A DNA stretch of 64,000 nucleotides from Nitrospirota bacterium (GTDB lineage Bacteria > Nitrospirota > Nitrospiria > Nitrospirales > Nitrospiraceae): contig SCVN01000023.1 of the NCBI GenBank assembly GCA_004296885.1, positions 186,001-250,000 of the forward strand, read 5' to 3'. The translations under genes and the position numbers were made by a program. Within the stretch, counting starts at the first letter, position 1, and every line of letters begins with the position of its first letter. The notes beneath the pieces were generated by a model. It was not told the DNA's origin. It saw only the letters and a program-made list of their open reading frames with translations, and ran no database searches. This document shows positions 32,036 to 40,538 of this stretch, in pieces.

Positions 32036-32628
32036 TCGTGCCCCAGTTGATAACGCGTAAACCGCCGGATAGCCATGTTCTCGCCGATCTTGGCGATTTT
32101 CTGCGCCAGCAGGTCCTTGATCGTGACCGTGGGATCCTTGATAAAGGCCTGCTCCAACAAGCAGCTCTCCTGGTAGAACTTTTCGAGCTTGCCGTCGACG
32201 ATCTTGGCCCAGGCCGGTTCCGGCTTGCCCATTTCCTTGGCCTGCGCCAGGTATATCTGCTTCTCTTTCTCGACGACGGACGCCGGAATATCCTCGCGCT
32301 TCACGAAGGAGGGATTGGATGCGGCGATCTGCAACGCCAGATCCCGGACGAAGGACTGAAACTCGTCGTTCCGCGCCACGAAGTCCGTTTCGCAATTGAC
32401 TTCGACCAAGACCCCGATCCGGCTGCCCGGATGGATGTACGAGGAAATGATGCCCTCGTTCGTCTCCCGCCCGGCCTTCTTCTGGGCCGCGGCCAGGCCC
32501 TTCTGCCGAAGGTGCTCAATGGCTTTTTCGATGTCGTCGCCGGATTCGACCAACGCCTTCTGGCAATCCAGGATGCCGGCGCCGGTTTTCTCCCGCAGCT
32601 CTTTCACTAACGTCGCATTGCCTGCCAT
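32032..32628 (-). CDS. tsf: Elongation factor Ts
   Basis: Nucleotide-exchange factor for EF-Tu. 198 residues, the short form lacking a coiled-coil insertion. Family motifs are [40 protein letters not shown] and the C-terminal [23 protein letters not shown] at 32628 gives the usual [18 protein letters not shown] start; GGGGAG is 11 nt upstream. Confidence 0.95.
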   Translation of the reverse strand: MAGNATLVKELREKTGAGILDCQKALVESGDDIEKAIEHLRQKGLAAAQKKAGRETNEGIISSYIHPGSRIGVLVEVNCETDFVARNDEFQSFVRDLALQIAASNPSFVKREDIPASVVEKEKQIYLAQAKEMGKPEPAWAKIVDGKLEKFYQESCLLEQAFIKDPTVTIKDLLAQKIAKIGENMAIRRFTRYQLGHE

Positions 32629-32688
32629 GCCGTTCGCGCTCCCCTTGGTAATCGTCACACAGTGACAGTCGGCCCGACGCCGGACCCG

Positions 32689-33462
32689 TTACGAAGCCGG
32701 AACGGCTTCCATCACCATCCCGGTCGCCTTGCGCACCTCTCCCTGGGCCTCGGGCTTCTCGCCCTCCTCGCGCTGCGCACGCAGGTGCGCGCCCTCGACA
32801 CAGGCGTCTGCAATGCGCGACACGACCAGCTTGATGGAACGGAGGGCGTCGTCGTTCCCCGGGATCGGATAATCGATGCCGTCGGGATCGCAGTTGGTGT
32901 CCACGATCGCGATGACCGGAATCCCGAGCCGGTTCGCCTCCATGATCGTGATGTGCTCGATCCGCGTGTCCAGCACGAACACGCAGCCGGGCAGGCTGTT
33001 CATGCTCTTGATCCCGCTGAGATACTTTTCCAGCTTGACCCGCTCTTTTTCCATCTGACCGACTTCTTTCTTGGTCAGCCGCTGATGGGTGCCGTCGGTC
33101 AGAGCCGATTCGAATTTCTTCAGCTTCTCGATGCTCTTGCGGATCGTCTGGAAATTCGTCAACATCCCGCCCAGCCACCGCTTGTTGACGAAGAACATGC
33201 GGGCCCGCTTGGCTTCTTCCTCGAGAATGTCCACGGCCTGGCGCTTGGTGCCGACGAAGAGCACGGACTCGCCGGCCGAGACCGTATCACGGACAAAGGC
33301 GTAGGCGGCTTCGAACCGCTGCACCGTCTGCTGCAGATCGATGATGTAAATCCCGTTGCGCTCGCCGAAGATGAACCGTTTCATCTTCGGATTCCAGCGA
33401 TTGGTCTGGTGGCCAAAATGGACACCGGCTTCCAGCAATTCCTTGATCGCGATCATCCCCAT
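32689..33462 (-). CDS. rpsB: 30S ribosomal protein S2
   Basis: 257 residues: [78 protein letters not shown] and [24 protein letters not shown] are all S2 signatures. The strong AAGGAGGTG 6 nt before ATG 33462 sets the start. It heads the rpsB-tsf-pyrH-frr-alr cluster. Confidence 0.96.
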   Translation of the reverse strand: MGMIAIKELLEAGVHFGHQTNRWNPKMKRFIFGERNGIYIIDLQQTVQRFEAAYAFVRDTVSAGESVLFVGTKRQAVDILEEEAKRARMFFVNKRWLGGMLTNFQTIRKSIEKLKKFESALTDGTHQRLTKKEVGQMEKERVKLEKYLSGIKSMNSLPGCVFVLDTRIEHITIMEANRLGIPVIAIVDTNCDPDGIDYPIPGNDDALRSIKLVVSRIADACVEGAHLRAQREEGEKPEAQGEVRKATGMVMEAVPAS

Positions 33463-33634
33463 CCGTTCACCTCCTTCCTCTGCTTGCGGAGCGTCCGACG
33501 ACATCGGACGAGAGGTCTTTCTCCCCTTATTCCCAAGCCGAGTGGCGTGCAACACGCCAATTCGAATTTGAGTAATGAGCCTTGCGGCTTTCCCCTGAGT
33601 ACCGAAGTCTGCGTTTGTCGAAATCGTACAAGGG
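33463..33634 (-). promoter_or_regulatory. Long structured leader of rpsB
   Basis: From the predicted transcription start to the rpsB ATG is about 170 nt. Within it, minus-strand hairpins GGCGTG-TTG-CACGCC (33544-33558) and GTCCGA-TGTCG-TCGGAC (around 33493-33509) are visible, the latter shortly upstream of the ribosome-binding site. Such leaders in other bacteria allow S2 to repress its own translation; whether this one does is inferred. Confidence 0.35.
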
Positions 33635-33640
33635 CTTGAA

Positions 33641-33670
33641 AACGTAGCATGATCGGGACCGGATTTGCAA
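33641..33670 (-). promoter_or_regulatory. Predicted promoter of the rpsB-tsf operon
   Basis: On the minus strand TTGCAA (33665-33670), 18 bp, TACGTT (33641-33646), with TGC directly before the -10 (extended -10). Confidence 0.4.
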
Positions 33671-33687
33671 GCCGGCGGCGTTCGTTC

Positions 33688-34914
33688 CTACGATCGATAG
33701 GACGCGTTGATCCGCACATACTCGTAGGAGAGGTCGGTCGTCCAGATGGCGCCCTGCGCAGAGCCGAGTCCCAAGTCGATCACGATTCGAAACTCCCGCC
33801 GGCGGAACAGCTTTGCAATGGCTCGCTCCGCGGCGTGCCCAAGACTGACGCCGCCTTTGACGATCGGCGCCCCTTCGATGGTCAACCCGATCCGCTCGGG
33901 TCTGATGCGCACGCCGACGCGCCCGACGGCCGCCATGATCCGGCCCCAGTTCGCGTCTTCCCCGAAGAAGGCGGTCTTGACCAGGCAGGAGGTGCCGACG
34001 GTGTTAGCCACGGCCTTCGCGTCAGCCGTTGACTTCGCCCCCGTGACCAGAACCTGCACGATCTTCGTCACCCCTTCACCGTCGCGGCAGATATGCATGG
34101 CCAGCGAACGGCAGGCTTCGCTGAGCAAGGCCTGGAATGAAGCCAACTCCTTCGTGCCGTCGCGCAACGGAGCATTACCCGCCAGGCCGTTTGCTAGACA
34201 GAGGACGGTGTCGTTGGTGCTGGTGTCCCCATCCACCGAAATGCAGTTGAACGACGTCTCGGCCGCCACCCGCAGCGCTCGCTGCAATACCGGCGGTGTG
34301 ATCGCCGCATCCGTGGTCAGATAGGCCAGCATGGTGGCCATGTTCGGATGAATCATTCCGGACCCCTTGGCCATTCCGCCGACCGTCACCACATGCCCGG
34401 CGATCCGCGCCCGCAGGGCCACTTCCTTGGCCTTCAGATCCGTCGTCAGAATTGCCTTGGCCGCCTCCCGTCCTCCGGTCCGGCGCAGCCGCTGGACCAA
34501 TCGCGGGACTCCCTGCCTGATCGCGGTCATCGGCAAGAACTGGCCGATGACCCCGGTGGAGCTGACAAAGATCGAACGAACGGGCACGCCAAGGCACTGA
34601 GCCGCCAACGTGGCCATTGCCTTCGCGTCGGCCAACCCCTGGGCGCCGGTACAGGCGTTGGCATTGCCGCTGTTGACGATGAAGGCGCGCCCCATCCCTT
34701 GCCCTTGCTTGAGATGGAGTCGATCCAGGACCACGGGGGCGGCGGCAACTTGGTTGGTGGTAAACAGCCCGGCAACAGGCCCCGGCTGTTCGGAGGCCAC
34801 AAGCGCCAGATCCAGGATCGAGGGTTTTTTGATGCCGGCATGGAGACCGGCAGCGAGAAAGCCGCGCGGGGCCGTGATCCCGCCGGGGATCTTGTGAATG
34901 GTCGTCGGCTTCAT
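33688..34914 (-). CDS. argJ: Bifunctional glutamate N-acetyltransferase/ornithine acetyltransferase
   Basis: Transfers acetyl from N-acetylornithine to glutamate (arginine cycle); the bifunctional type also uses acetyl-CoA. 408 residues. The autocleavage site is KGSGMIHPNMATMLAYL, where cleavage occurs before the Thr of the ATML segment. Other conserved parts are FIVNSGNANACTGAQG and FNCISVDGDTSTNDT. It follows argC on the same strand, 39 nt apart. Confidence 0.95.
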   Translation of the reverse strand: MKPTTIHKIPGGITAPRGFLAAGLHAGIKKPSILDLALVASEQPGPVAGLFTTNQVAAAPVVLDRLHLKQGQGMGRAFIVNSGNANACTGAQGLADAKAMATLAAQCLGVPVRSIFVSSTGVIGQFLPMTAIRQGVPRLVQRLRRTGGREAAKAILTTDLKAKEVALRARIAGHVVTVGGMAKGSGMIHPNMATMLAYLTTDAAITPPVLQRALRVAAETSFNCISVDGDTSTNDTVLCLANGLAGNAPLRDGTKELASFQALLSEACRSLAMHICRDGEGVTKIVQVLVTGAKSTADAKAVANTVGTSCLVKTAFFGEDANWGRIMAAVGRVGVRIRPERIGLTIEGAPIVKGGVSLGHAAERAIAKLFRRREFRIVIDLGLGSAQGAIWTTDLSYEYVRINASYRS

Positions 34915-34953
34915 GTTATCGAGAGACCAAGCAGGGGCGGGCGGTAAGTCTGC

Positions 34954-36027
34954 TCACGGGAAGACTCCCGGCGAGCGGAGGCCCATGTCTTCCGGAAACC
35001 CCAACATCAAATTCATGGCCTGAATCGCCTGGCCCGCAGCTCCCTTCACCAGGTTGTCCAACGCCGCGACGGTGACCACCCAACCGGATCGCGCGTCCGA
35101 AAAGGCGGACAGGTCGCAGAAGTTTGATCCGCGGACGTGGCGCGGATTGGCGGAGGCGTTCCCGCTCTGGAGCCGGATGAAGGGCTCCCCCTTATAGAAG
35201 TCCGCGTACAGGGCTCTCACCTCATCCTGTCCCAGCGGCTCGCGCAGCCGGCAATAGGCGGTGCTGAGGATGCCGCGATTCATCGGCACCAAGTGGGGAG
35301 TAAAGGCCACTCGCAAGGCGGCCGTCTTCGCTGCCGAACGCCGGCTGAGCAGACCCAACTCCTGCTCGATCTCGGGAATATGACGATGCTGGCCGACCTT
35401 GTAGGCCTCAATGGACTCATGGGCTTCGGGAAAATGATAGGGGAGCGCCGGGCTCCGCCCCGCGCCGGAGACCCCGGACTTGGCATCGATCACCAGCGTA
35501 TCCGGCGTTACCAGTCCCTTGGCGACCAATGGCGCCATCTGCAAGATGGCTGCGGTTGGGTAACAACCAGGAGAGGCCACTAGGCGCGCCGACTTAATCG
35601 CATCCCGGTGCAGCTCCGGCAATCCATAGACTGCCTCGCGCAATAAGTTCGGATGGAGATGCGGCGTCTGGTACCAGGTTTCATAGAGCACCGGATCTTT
35701 CAGCCGGTAGTCGGCGCTTAAATCAATCACGTGCTTGCCAGCGGCCAGGCAGGCCGCAACCGGCGCCAGCGATTTGGTGTGGGGGAGGGCCAAAAAGATC
35801 ACGTCGGCGCGCTTCGAGATCTCCTCCGGAGCCAGGGCTTCAAAGGACAGGGAAAGCACCGACGCCAGGTGGGGGAACGAGGCGGCCACGGGACTCCCGG
35901 CTGACTTTTCCGAGGTGACCGCCGTGATCTTCACGCGCGGATGCCCGAGCAACAGGCGCAGCAACTCACCGCCTGTGTAGCCGCTGGCCCCCGCCACCGC
36001 CACGGTGATGATTTTAGTCGTACTCAC
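34954..36027 (-). CDS. argC: N-acetyl-gamma-glutamyl-phosphate reductase
   Basis: NADPH-dependent third step of arginine synthesis. 357 residues. It has the dinucleotide motif VAGASGYTGGELLRLL (residues 12-27), the catalytic Cys in VASPGCYPTAAIL near 155, and PVVVH-type segment HLVPMNRGILST. It forms an operon with argJ. Confidence 0.95.
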   Translation of the reverse strand: MSTTKIITVAVAGASGYTGGELLRLLLGHPRVKITAVTSEKSAGSPVAASFPHLASVLSLSFEALAPEEISKRADVIFLALPHTKSLAPVAACLAAGKHVIDLSADYRLKDPVLYETWYQTPHLHPNLLREAVYGLPELHRDAIKSARLVASPGCYPTAAILQMAPLVAKGLVTPDTLVIDAKSGVSGAGRSPALPYHFPEAHESIEAYKVGQHRHIPEIEQELGLLSRRSAAKTAALRVAFTPHLVPMNRGILSTAYCRLREPLGQDEVRALYADFYKGEPFIRLQSGNASANPRHVRGSNFCDLSAFSDARSGWVVTVAALDNLVKGAAGQAIQAMNLMLGFPEDMGLRSPGVFP

Positions 36028-36054
36028 GCCGCTGATTCCTTCGACAACAGACAG

Positions 36055-36086
36055 AAAAAAGGGAAGGCCGCGAGGCCTTCCCTTTT
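36055..36086 (-). terminator. Rho-independent terminator after rplM-rpsI
   Basis: GGGAAGGCC-GCGA-GGCCTTCCC (36061-36082) is a perfect 9-bp stem. On the minus strand it is followed by six T residues (36055-36060), so it ends the rpsI transcript 21 bp after the stop codon. The four T residues on the other side give weak activity in the plus direction. Confidence 0.85.
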
Positions 36087-36106
36087 GACAGACAACTCGC
36101 GATGCC

Positions 36107-36496
36107 TTAACGCTTGGAGAACTGGAACCGCTTCCTGGCTCCCTTCTGCCCGTATTTTTTCCGCTCCTTGACGCGCGAATCGCGGGTCAGCAGGCCTTCC
36201 TTCTTGAGGGGCTCCCGCAAGGCCGGATTCATGGTCACCAACGCTTTGGCGATGGCATGGCGTAGCGCGCCGGCCTGGCCGGTGGTGCCGCCGCCGCAGA
36301 GCGTCGCCTTGACGTCACACTTGCCAGCGAGGCCGGTCACTTCGAGCGGGAATTGAATCAAGCTCTGCAAGGACGGCCGGGGAAAATACTGGTCCAGCGG
36401 CCTGGTGTTGACGACGATGCTGCCGTTGCCGGCGGACACCCACGCCCTCGCGATCGCATACTTGCGTTTGCCGGTTGCATACTGTGTTGCGGCCAT
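36107..36496 (-). CDS. rpsI: 30S ribosomal protein S9
   Basis: 129 residues. YATGKRKYAIARAWV at the N-terminus, VTGLAGKCDVKATLCGGGTTGQAGALRHAIAKAL in the middle and the basic tail KKYGQKGARKRFQFSKR reaching the P-site tRNA are characteristic. It lies 36 nt downstream of rplM, the universal pairing. Confidence 0.96.
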   Translation of the reverse strand: MAATQYATGKRKYAIARAWVSAGNGSIVVNTRPLDQYFPRPSLQSLIQFPLEVTGLAGKCDVKATLCGGGTTGQAGALRHAIAKALVTMNPALREPLKKEGLLTRDSRVKERKKYGQKGARKRFQFSKR

Positions 36497-36532
36497 CGAC
36501 GATGCCTCCTTCAGTCCCGTAGAGAGATCAGG

Positions 36533-36961
36533 TTAGAGCGCGAGCACTTCCGGGCGTTGCGCATGGTGCGGATGCTCGGCCCCCGGATAGACTTTCAACT
36601 TTCTCGCCATCTGCTTTCCCAGCGTGTTTTTCGGGAGCATGCCCTTGATGGCCCGAGCCAGCAACTCCGTGGGGTTCTTCGCGTGCAGATGTTCGGCGGA
36701 GGTGGTTTTGAGCCCGCCGGGATAACCGGTGTGATGGATGTACAACTTGGTGCGCATCTTGTCGCCGGTCAGATGCACCTTGCCCGCATTGATCACCACC
36801 ACATGGTCCCCCGTGTCCACATGGGGCGTGAACGTAGGCTTGTGTTTGCCGCGCAATAAGATGGCGACCCGTGCCGCCAAACGACCGAGCGTCTTGCCGT
36901 TGGCATCCACCAGATACCACTTGCGCACGACGTCCGCCGGTTTCTCAAGATAGGTTCCCAT
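36533..36961 (-). CDS. rplM: 50S ribosomal protein L13
   Basis: 142 residues: [51 protein letters not shown] and [28 protein letters not shown] are L13 signatures. GGAAGAGGATC before ATG 36961 marks the start; the longer upstream frame overlaps the previous gene and is rejected. Confidence 0.96.
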   Translation of the reverse strand: MGTYLEKPADVVRKWYLVDANGKTLGRLAARVAILLRGKHKPTFTPHVDTGDHVVVINAGKVHLTGDKMRTKLYIHHTGYPGGLKTTSAEHLHAKNPTELLARAIKGMLPKNTLGKQMARKLKVYPGAEHPHHAQRPEVLAL

Positions 36962-37008
36962 GATCCTCTTCCATCCTTCCTGTGTCCGATGCCCGTTCCT
37001 AAGCCGAG

Positions 37009-37482
37009 TTACTTCCCGAGATTCTTTGTCCCGAACCGCTCCAGCCATGCGTCCAGATTCGTGCCGCCCCGCTGCTTCAGAACCTCCTGCGTCACAAAAA
37101 TCGGACAGTTGGTGCGAAGCGCCAAGGCGATCGCATCGCTCGGACGCGAGTCCACCGTTTGTTCGCCATCCGCGGTGAGCAGGTGAATCCTGGCATAATA
37201 GGTGTTGCTCTTGACCTCCGTGATCACCGCCTGCGTCACCTTGACGTTCAAGTGCTCCGCGAAGCTTCGAATCAGATCGTGGCTCATGGGGCGTGGCGAA
37301 ACCATTCCCTCCAACGCCATTCTGATCGCGTTACCTTCCGCCGCGCCGACCCAGATCGGCAACACCTCGGCATGCTGTTCATCCCGAAGGATAACGATGT
37401 GGGTGTCGGTGTTCTGGTCGGGCAGGACTCCATGCACCGACAAGCGGATCAGTTCACCGGCGTCTACGTCATCGGCTGCCAT
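37009..37482 (-). CDS. Bifunctional nuclease-family protein (DUF151), copy 1
   Basis: 157 residues of the DUF151/BFN family, proteins with reported DNase and RNase activity in plants and an open role in bacteria. Conserved segments are [43 protein letters not shown] and [19 protein letters not shown]. It precedes rplM by 47 nt and follows its paralogue by 81 nt, so all four genes may be one operon. Confidence 0.85.
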   Translation of the reverse strand: MAADDVDAGELIRLSVHGVLPDQNTDTHIVILRDEQHAEVLPIWVGAAEGNAIRMALEGMVSPRPMSHDLIRSFAEHLNVKVTQAVITEVKSNTYYARIHLLTADGEQTVDSRPSDAIALALRTNCPIFVTQEVLKQRGGTNLDAWLERFGTKNLGK

Positions 37483-37563
37483 CGTCGTCCATGGTCGATT
37501 GTTTGCGCGGTCTGCCGAAAAGCCGAACGGTTGGTCGTTCCGGCCTTACCGAAGGCCCGTCGG

Positions 37564-38019
37564 TCAGGATTCGTACTTCCCAAAATCTTCCGGCTTGAGG
37601 TTCTCCAGCCACTGCCCCAGCTCTTCGGACGCCTGCTGCCGAATCACGTCTTCTTTTGCAAAGATCGGCGCATCGGCTCGCAGGGCCAACGCGATGGCGT
37701 CGCTGGGCCTGGCGTCGATGGAATATTCCGAATCTTCGCTCATCAGGTGGACTCTGGCGTAGTAGGTGTTGTCCTTCAAATCCGTGACGACCACGCTGAT
37801 CACCTTGGCTCCGGCCGCATCCAACACGGCCTTCATCAGATCATGCGTCATAGGTCGCGGCGCCGCCACGCCCTCCAACGCAAAACTGATCGCGCTGGCT
37901 TCTGATTTTCCAACCCAAATGGGTAACATATCCACGTTATGCTCATCCCGCAAAATGACCACAAAGGTATTGCTATAGGGATCAAACGTCAGCCCGCGGA
38001 CTTTCATCTGTGTAATCAT
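37564..38019 (-). CDS. Bifunctional nuclease-family protein (DUF151), copy 2
   Basis: 151 residues, clearly paralogous to copy 1: FVVILRDEHNVDMLPIWVGKSEASAI, RPMTHDLM, NTYYARVHL and [19 protein letters not shown]. The C-terminus ends in an acidic GQWLENLKPEDFG. ATG at 38019 or the in-frame ATG at 38007 (MKVRGLTFD) may be the start; the upstream sequence has no clear ribosome-binding site. It is the first gene of the DUF151-DUF151-rplM-rpsI run. Confidence 0.85.
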   Translation of the reverse strand: MITQMKVRGLTFDPYSNTFVVILRDEHNVDMLPIWVGKSEASAISFALEGVAAPRPMTHDLMKAVLDAAGAKVISVVVTDLKDNTYYARVHLMSEDSEYSIDARPSDAIALALRADAPIFAKEDVIRQQASEELGQWLENLKPEDFGKYES

Positions 38020-38048
38020 AGGGTCGGGCTCTTTAGCATAACCGAGCT

Positions 38049-38078
38049 TCTATACCATCCGCCGATGGTAATTGTCAA
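38049..38078 (-). promoter_or_regulatory. Sigma70 promoter with palindrome in the spacer
   Basis: On the minus strand TTGACA (38073-38078), 18 bp, TATAGA (38049-38054). The spacer contains an inverted repeat, ACCATC-GGCG-GATGGT (38054-38069), a place where a repressor would block RNA polymerase. It drives the DUF151 and probably the rplM-rpsI genes. Confidence 0.55.
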
Positions 38079-38109
38079 TGAAACCCCTCGCCAGCCTTGC
38101 CGGAAAACC

Positions 38110-38913
38110 TCATGACCGATCGGAAAAATCGAAGGCTTTCCCTGACATGGCCGGAGTCGCCGAGGCCACAAGGCGGAGCAGGACCTGGGCCGCCTCGGAT
38201 GGGGTATGCAGGCGCCGTCGATCTTCACGCGGATAGGCCCGGGCTCTCATGTCGGTCTTCGTTCCCCCCGGATTGAAGGTGAACGCGATGACGCCGCGGG
38301 TCCGAAGCTCATCGGCGAGTATCTGGCTCATGCCCTCTCCTCCGAACTTCGAGACGGCATAGCCGCCCCAATTCGCACGTCCTGCCCGGCCCACTGAGGA
38401 CGAGATGGTGACGATGCACCCTCTACCCTGAGCCGCCATCAGCCTGGCCGCCTGCTGGGTGACGATAAAGGTCCCGGTCAGGTTCACCCGCAGCACCTTA
38501 CTCCACTCGCGCAGGGGATACGCGACGAGGGGCGCCAGCGGCCCCAGAATCCCGGCATTGTTAATGAGAATGTCGAGCCGACCGTAGCGCCGCTTGGCCA
38601 GACCCGCCAAGGCTCGCCCCTGCCTGGCCAATCCGATGTCCGCCACCCGCGCCACCGCTTCTCCACCGCCGGCGACGATGGACTTGAGCGTCGCATCGAG
38701 CTGTCTCTTGGTTCTTGCGCACAAGACAAGCCGCGCGCCGGCCTGTGCGAAGAGTTCAGCCGTAGCCCGACCGATGCCGCGGCCGGCCCCGGTAATGAGC
38801 GCCACTTGACCGGCAAGCGGTCGGGACTCGGACCGGATACCGGCGCCCCTTGTCATCCGTGATGGGCGAGGGGCGGGGGGGCGCGGTTTTCTGTAGGTTG
38901 GCCTATCCGTCAA
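38110..38913 (-). CDS. Short-chain dehydrogenase/reductase (SDR)
   Basis: 267 residues of a classical SDR. The cofactor motif is LITGAGRGIGRATAEL near residue 39, with NNAGILGPLAP, the catalytic Ser in TISSSVGRAG and Tyr/Lys in YAVSK. Arg in LVLCARTKRQ after the second strand suggests NADP(H). The first 35 residues are basic and Pro-rich and may not all be translated. The substrate is unknown. YggX-like gene lies 36 nt upstream on the same strand. Confidence 0.88.
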   Translation of the reverse strand: MTDRPTYRKPRPPAPRPSRMTRGAGIRSESRPLAGQVALITGAGRGIGRATAELFAQAGARLVLCARTKRQLDATLKSIVAGGGEAVARVADIGLARQGRALAGLAKRRYGRLDILINNAGILGPLAPLVAYPLREWSKVLRVNLTGTFIVTQQAARLMAAQGRGCIVTISSSVGRAGRANWGGYAVSKFGGEGMSQILADELRTRGVIAFTFNPGGTKTDMRARAYPREDRRRLHTPSEAAQVLLRLVASATPAMSGKAFDFSDRS

Positions 38914-38949
38914 GGCGAGACATGAACCATCATCGAGCCGATCGGAGCG

Positions 38950-39228
38950 CTATGCCTGGGGCTTGAAATTCTGCTGCAGCTTGCTGGTATCCACCGCCTC
39001 GCCGAGGTTGAGAAAGGCCCGCATCTGTTTCTTGACGAGTTCTCGCCCACTCTCCTCGCCGAGATTGACCTGATACTCGTTGATGACCATGACCCGCATG
39101 CCCTCCCACTGCTTCCAGCAGTCCTTGCACACCTTGGCCTTGATCTCGGATTCAAGTTTTCCCATAAAGAGCGTATCGGTAATCGCCTCGCCCTCTTTGG
39201 CGCATTTGACACATTGCACAGCAGCCAT
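38950..39228 (-). CDS. YggX-like Fe(II)-trafficking protein with added cysteine pairs
   Basis: 92 residues. WKQWEGMRVMVINEYQVNLGEESGRE and VKKQMRAFLN match the oxidative-damage/iron-trafficking protein YggX (WxQWxxxQTMLINExxLN). Unlike enteric YggX, which has one conserved N-terminal Cys, this form has QCVKCAKEGE near residue 6 and VCKDCWKQW near 34, four cysteines that could hold zinc or iron. AAGGAGG lies 8 nt before the ATG. It may protect iron-sulfur proteins from oxidation. Confidence 0.72.
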   Translation of the reverse strand: MAAVQCVKCAKEGEAITDTLFMGKLESEIKAKVCKDCWKQWEGMRVMVINEYQVNLGEESGRELVKKQMRAFLNLGEAVDTSKLQQNFKPQA

Positions 39229-39273
39229 CAGAACATCCTCCTTACCCCTCGCGCGCAGACATCATGCAGGGGC

Positions 39274-39282
39274 ATTCTAGCA
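39274..39282 (-). promoter_or_regulatory. Extended -10 promoter upstream of the YggX-like gene
   Basis: The minus strand reads TGC followed by TAGAAT (-10 at 39274-39279). No convincing -35. The leader would be about 40 nt and contains AAGGAGG. Confidence 0.4.
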
Positions 39283-39316
39283 TTCATGCCGAGAGAAAGA
39301 AAAGAGGCGCGCCCGG

Positions 39317-39346
39317 TTGACGGCCTGCCGACATCAATGTTAAAGA
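39317..39346 (+). promoter_or_regulatory. Promoter of tRNA-Leu
   Basis: TTGACG (39317-39322), 17-18 bp, TTAAAG/TAAAGA (39340-39346). The expected start near 39352 is about 13 nt before the mature tRNA. Confidence 0.5.
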
Positions 39347-39364
39347 AACGCCATTAACCTATCG

Positions 39365-39451
39365 GCCCGGATGGCGGAACTGGCAGACGCGCGAGACTCA
39401 AAATCTCGTTCTCGCAAGAGAGTGGGAGTTCGATCCTCCCTCCGGGCACCA
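39365..39451 (+). tRNA. tRNA-Leu, anticodon CAA
   Basis: 87 nt with all arms: acceptor GCCCGGA/TCCGGGC, anticodon stem CGAGA/TCTCG with loop CTCAAAA (anticodon CAA at 39399-39401, reading UUG), a long variable arm (CTCGCAAGAG) as expected of class II tRNAs, and T arm GGGAG-TTCGATC-CTCCC. The CCA end is encoded. No integrase or repeated 3' end is nearby. Confidence 0.97.
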
Positions 39452-39568
39452 TCCTCCCGCCTCACGAATACATTTTGATACGAAAGCTGGAGGCACCCTC
39501 CAAGAACTGAATACCACCCCAGGTAGTGGCATGGGCGACCTTTCGACACAATCAACGGAATTTCCCTC

Positions 39569-39597
39569 TTGACAGACAGGGGTGAATATCCTAATAT
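39569..39597 (+). promoter_or_regulatory. Strong sigma70 promoter of the secreted-protein gene
   Basis: TTGACA (39569-39574), exactly 17 bp, TAATAT (39592-39597). GACAGG (39575-39580) and CCTGTC (39603-39608) flank the -10 as a possible operator. The leader is about 90 nt and ends with AAGGAGG before ATG 39694. Confidence 0.7.
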
Positions 39598-39693
39598 CCG
39601 CGCCTGTCTCTCTATACATGCGCCAATGAATCGGGTACGTTACATCGGTTTTGTCGTTCATCATTCATAGTCTAACTCACAAGGAGGCAGCAC

Positions 39694-40443
39694 ATGCGTA
39701 AGGCATTTTTGTTCGGAGCAATGATCCTGCTCGCCGGCTCCGTGGGGGTGGCAACGGCCCAAGAGCGGCTACCGCAGTCATCCTCCGGGTCCGGCTTCGG
39801 AGTCGGAGCGGGCGTCGGCGACGTGTCCGGCAACTCGACCCGCACCAGCTCCTTTGACAAGAGCGCGTTCCTGGAGCGGCTCTCGCAGAACGAAACGGTC
39901 TTCGGTCGCGTGCTGGCCATCGATATTCCTGGCCGGCGGCTACACCTCGAGACGGGTGGCAGCTCACACGACGAAGGCCGGGCAGGGACCGGTGCCATGT
40001 CCTCCCTGACCCTCTATCTGGATAGCGATACCAATATGGAGTTGATCAAGCAGGTCAACAGCGGTGATGACGTGACCGTTCAGGTCCGTGAAGAAATTTC
40101 TGCGAATCAGCCCTTTGGAACAGGCCGAAAGTTGGTCCGTGACGTTTCCGTCCTCCGCGGTAACGAGAAACTGGCCGGCTTCGGCGGCCTCGGCCAGCGG
40201 CCCAACCCCGGAACCGAGCGGGGCATTGAGACCAACTCCGGCTCAGGAACAGGCGGCCCGGTTGGACAGATTCTTCCTGGCGAAGTGACCGGCGCCAAGG
40301 GCTTCAATAGCTCGATCGGCGAAGTCACCGGTGCCGCTCCCTGCTGGAACTGCGATCCGCAGCCGGGCTGGGGCTATGGCAACAGCACCAAGAGCGACTA
40401 CGGAAGCTCCGACAAGCCTTCCTATACGAAGGGTCTGCAGTAA
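39694..40443 (+). CDS. Secreted protein of unknown function, 249 aa
   Basis: Residues 1-23 are a clear signal peptide (RKAFLFGAMILLAGSVGVATAQ). A Gly/Ser-rich stretch follows, then a central segment (TVFGRVLAIDIPGRRLHLET; LTLYLDSDTNMELIKQVNSGDDVTV) that reads as a small beta-barrel of the kind found in DUF5666-like periplasmic proteins. The C-terminal 90 residues are low complexity and include CWNC. The strong promoter, strong ribosome-binding site (AAGGAGG, 6-7 nt spacing) and terminator imply high expression from a single-gene transcript. Confidence 0.65.
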   Translation: MRKAFLFGAMILLAGSVGVATAQERLPQSSSGSGFGVGAGVGDVSGNSTRTSSFDKSAFLERLSQNETVFGRVLAIDIPGRRLHLETGGSSHDEGRAGTGAMSSLTLYLDSDTNMELIKQVNSGDDVTVQVREEISANQPFGTGRKLVRDVSVLRGNEKLAGFGGLGQRPNPGTERGIETNSGSGTGGPVGQILPGEVTGAKGFNSSIGEVTGAAPCWNCDPQPGWGYGNSTKSDYGSSDKPSYTKGLQ

Positions 40444-40480
40444 ACCGCGACCCGGTTGTCGGATCAGTCAGAGCGTGAAG

Positions 40481-40515
40481 GCGGTGGCGGCGATAAGCCG
40501 CCACCGCTGTTTTTA
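40481..40515 (+). terminator. Rho-independent terminator
   Basis: GCGGTGGCGGC-GATAA-GCCGCCACCGC (40481-40507) is a perfect 11-bp stem followed by TGTTTTT. It closes the secreted-protein transcript 37 bp after its stop codon. Confidence 0.92.
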
Positions 40516-40538
40516 GCCCCTTGCAATCTGGCGGTAAG

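Noticed and set aside
39365-39451. tRNA-Leu as an integration site of a genomic island
   Set aside because: No integrase, no direct repeat of the tRNA 3' end, and the genes on both sides look native.
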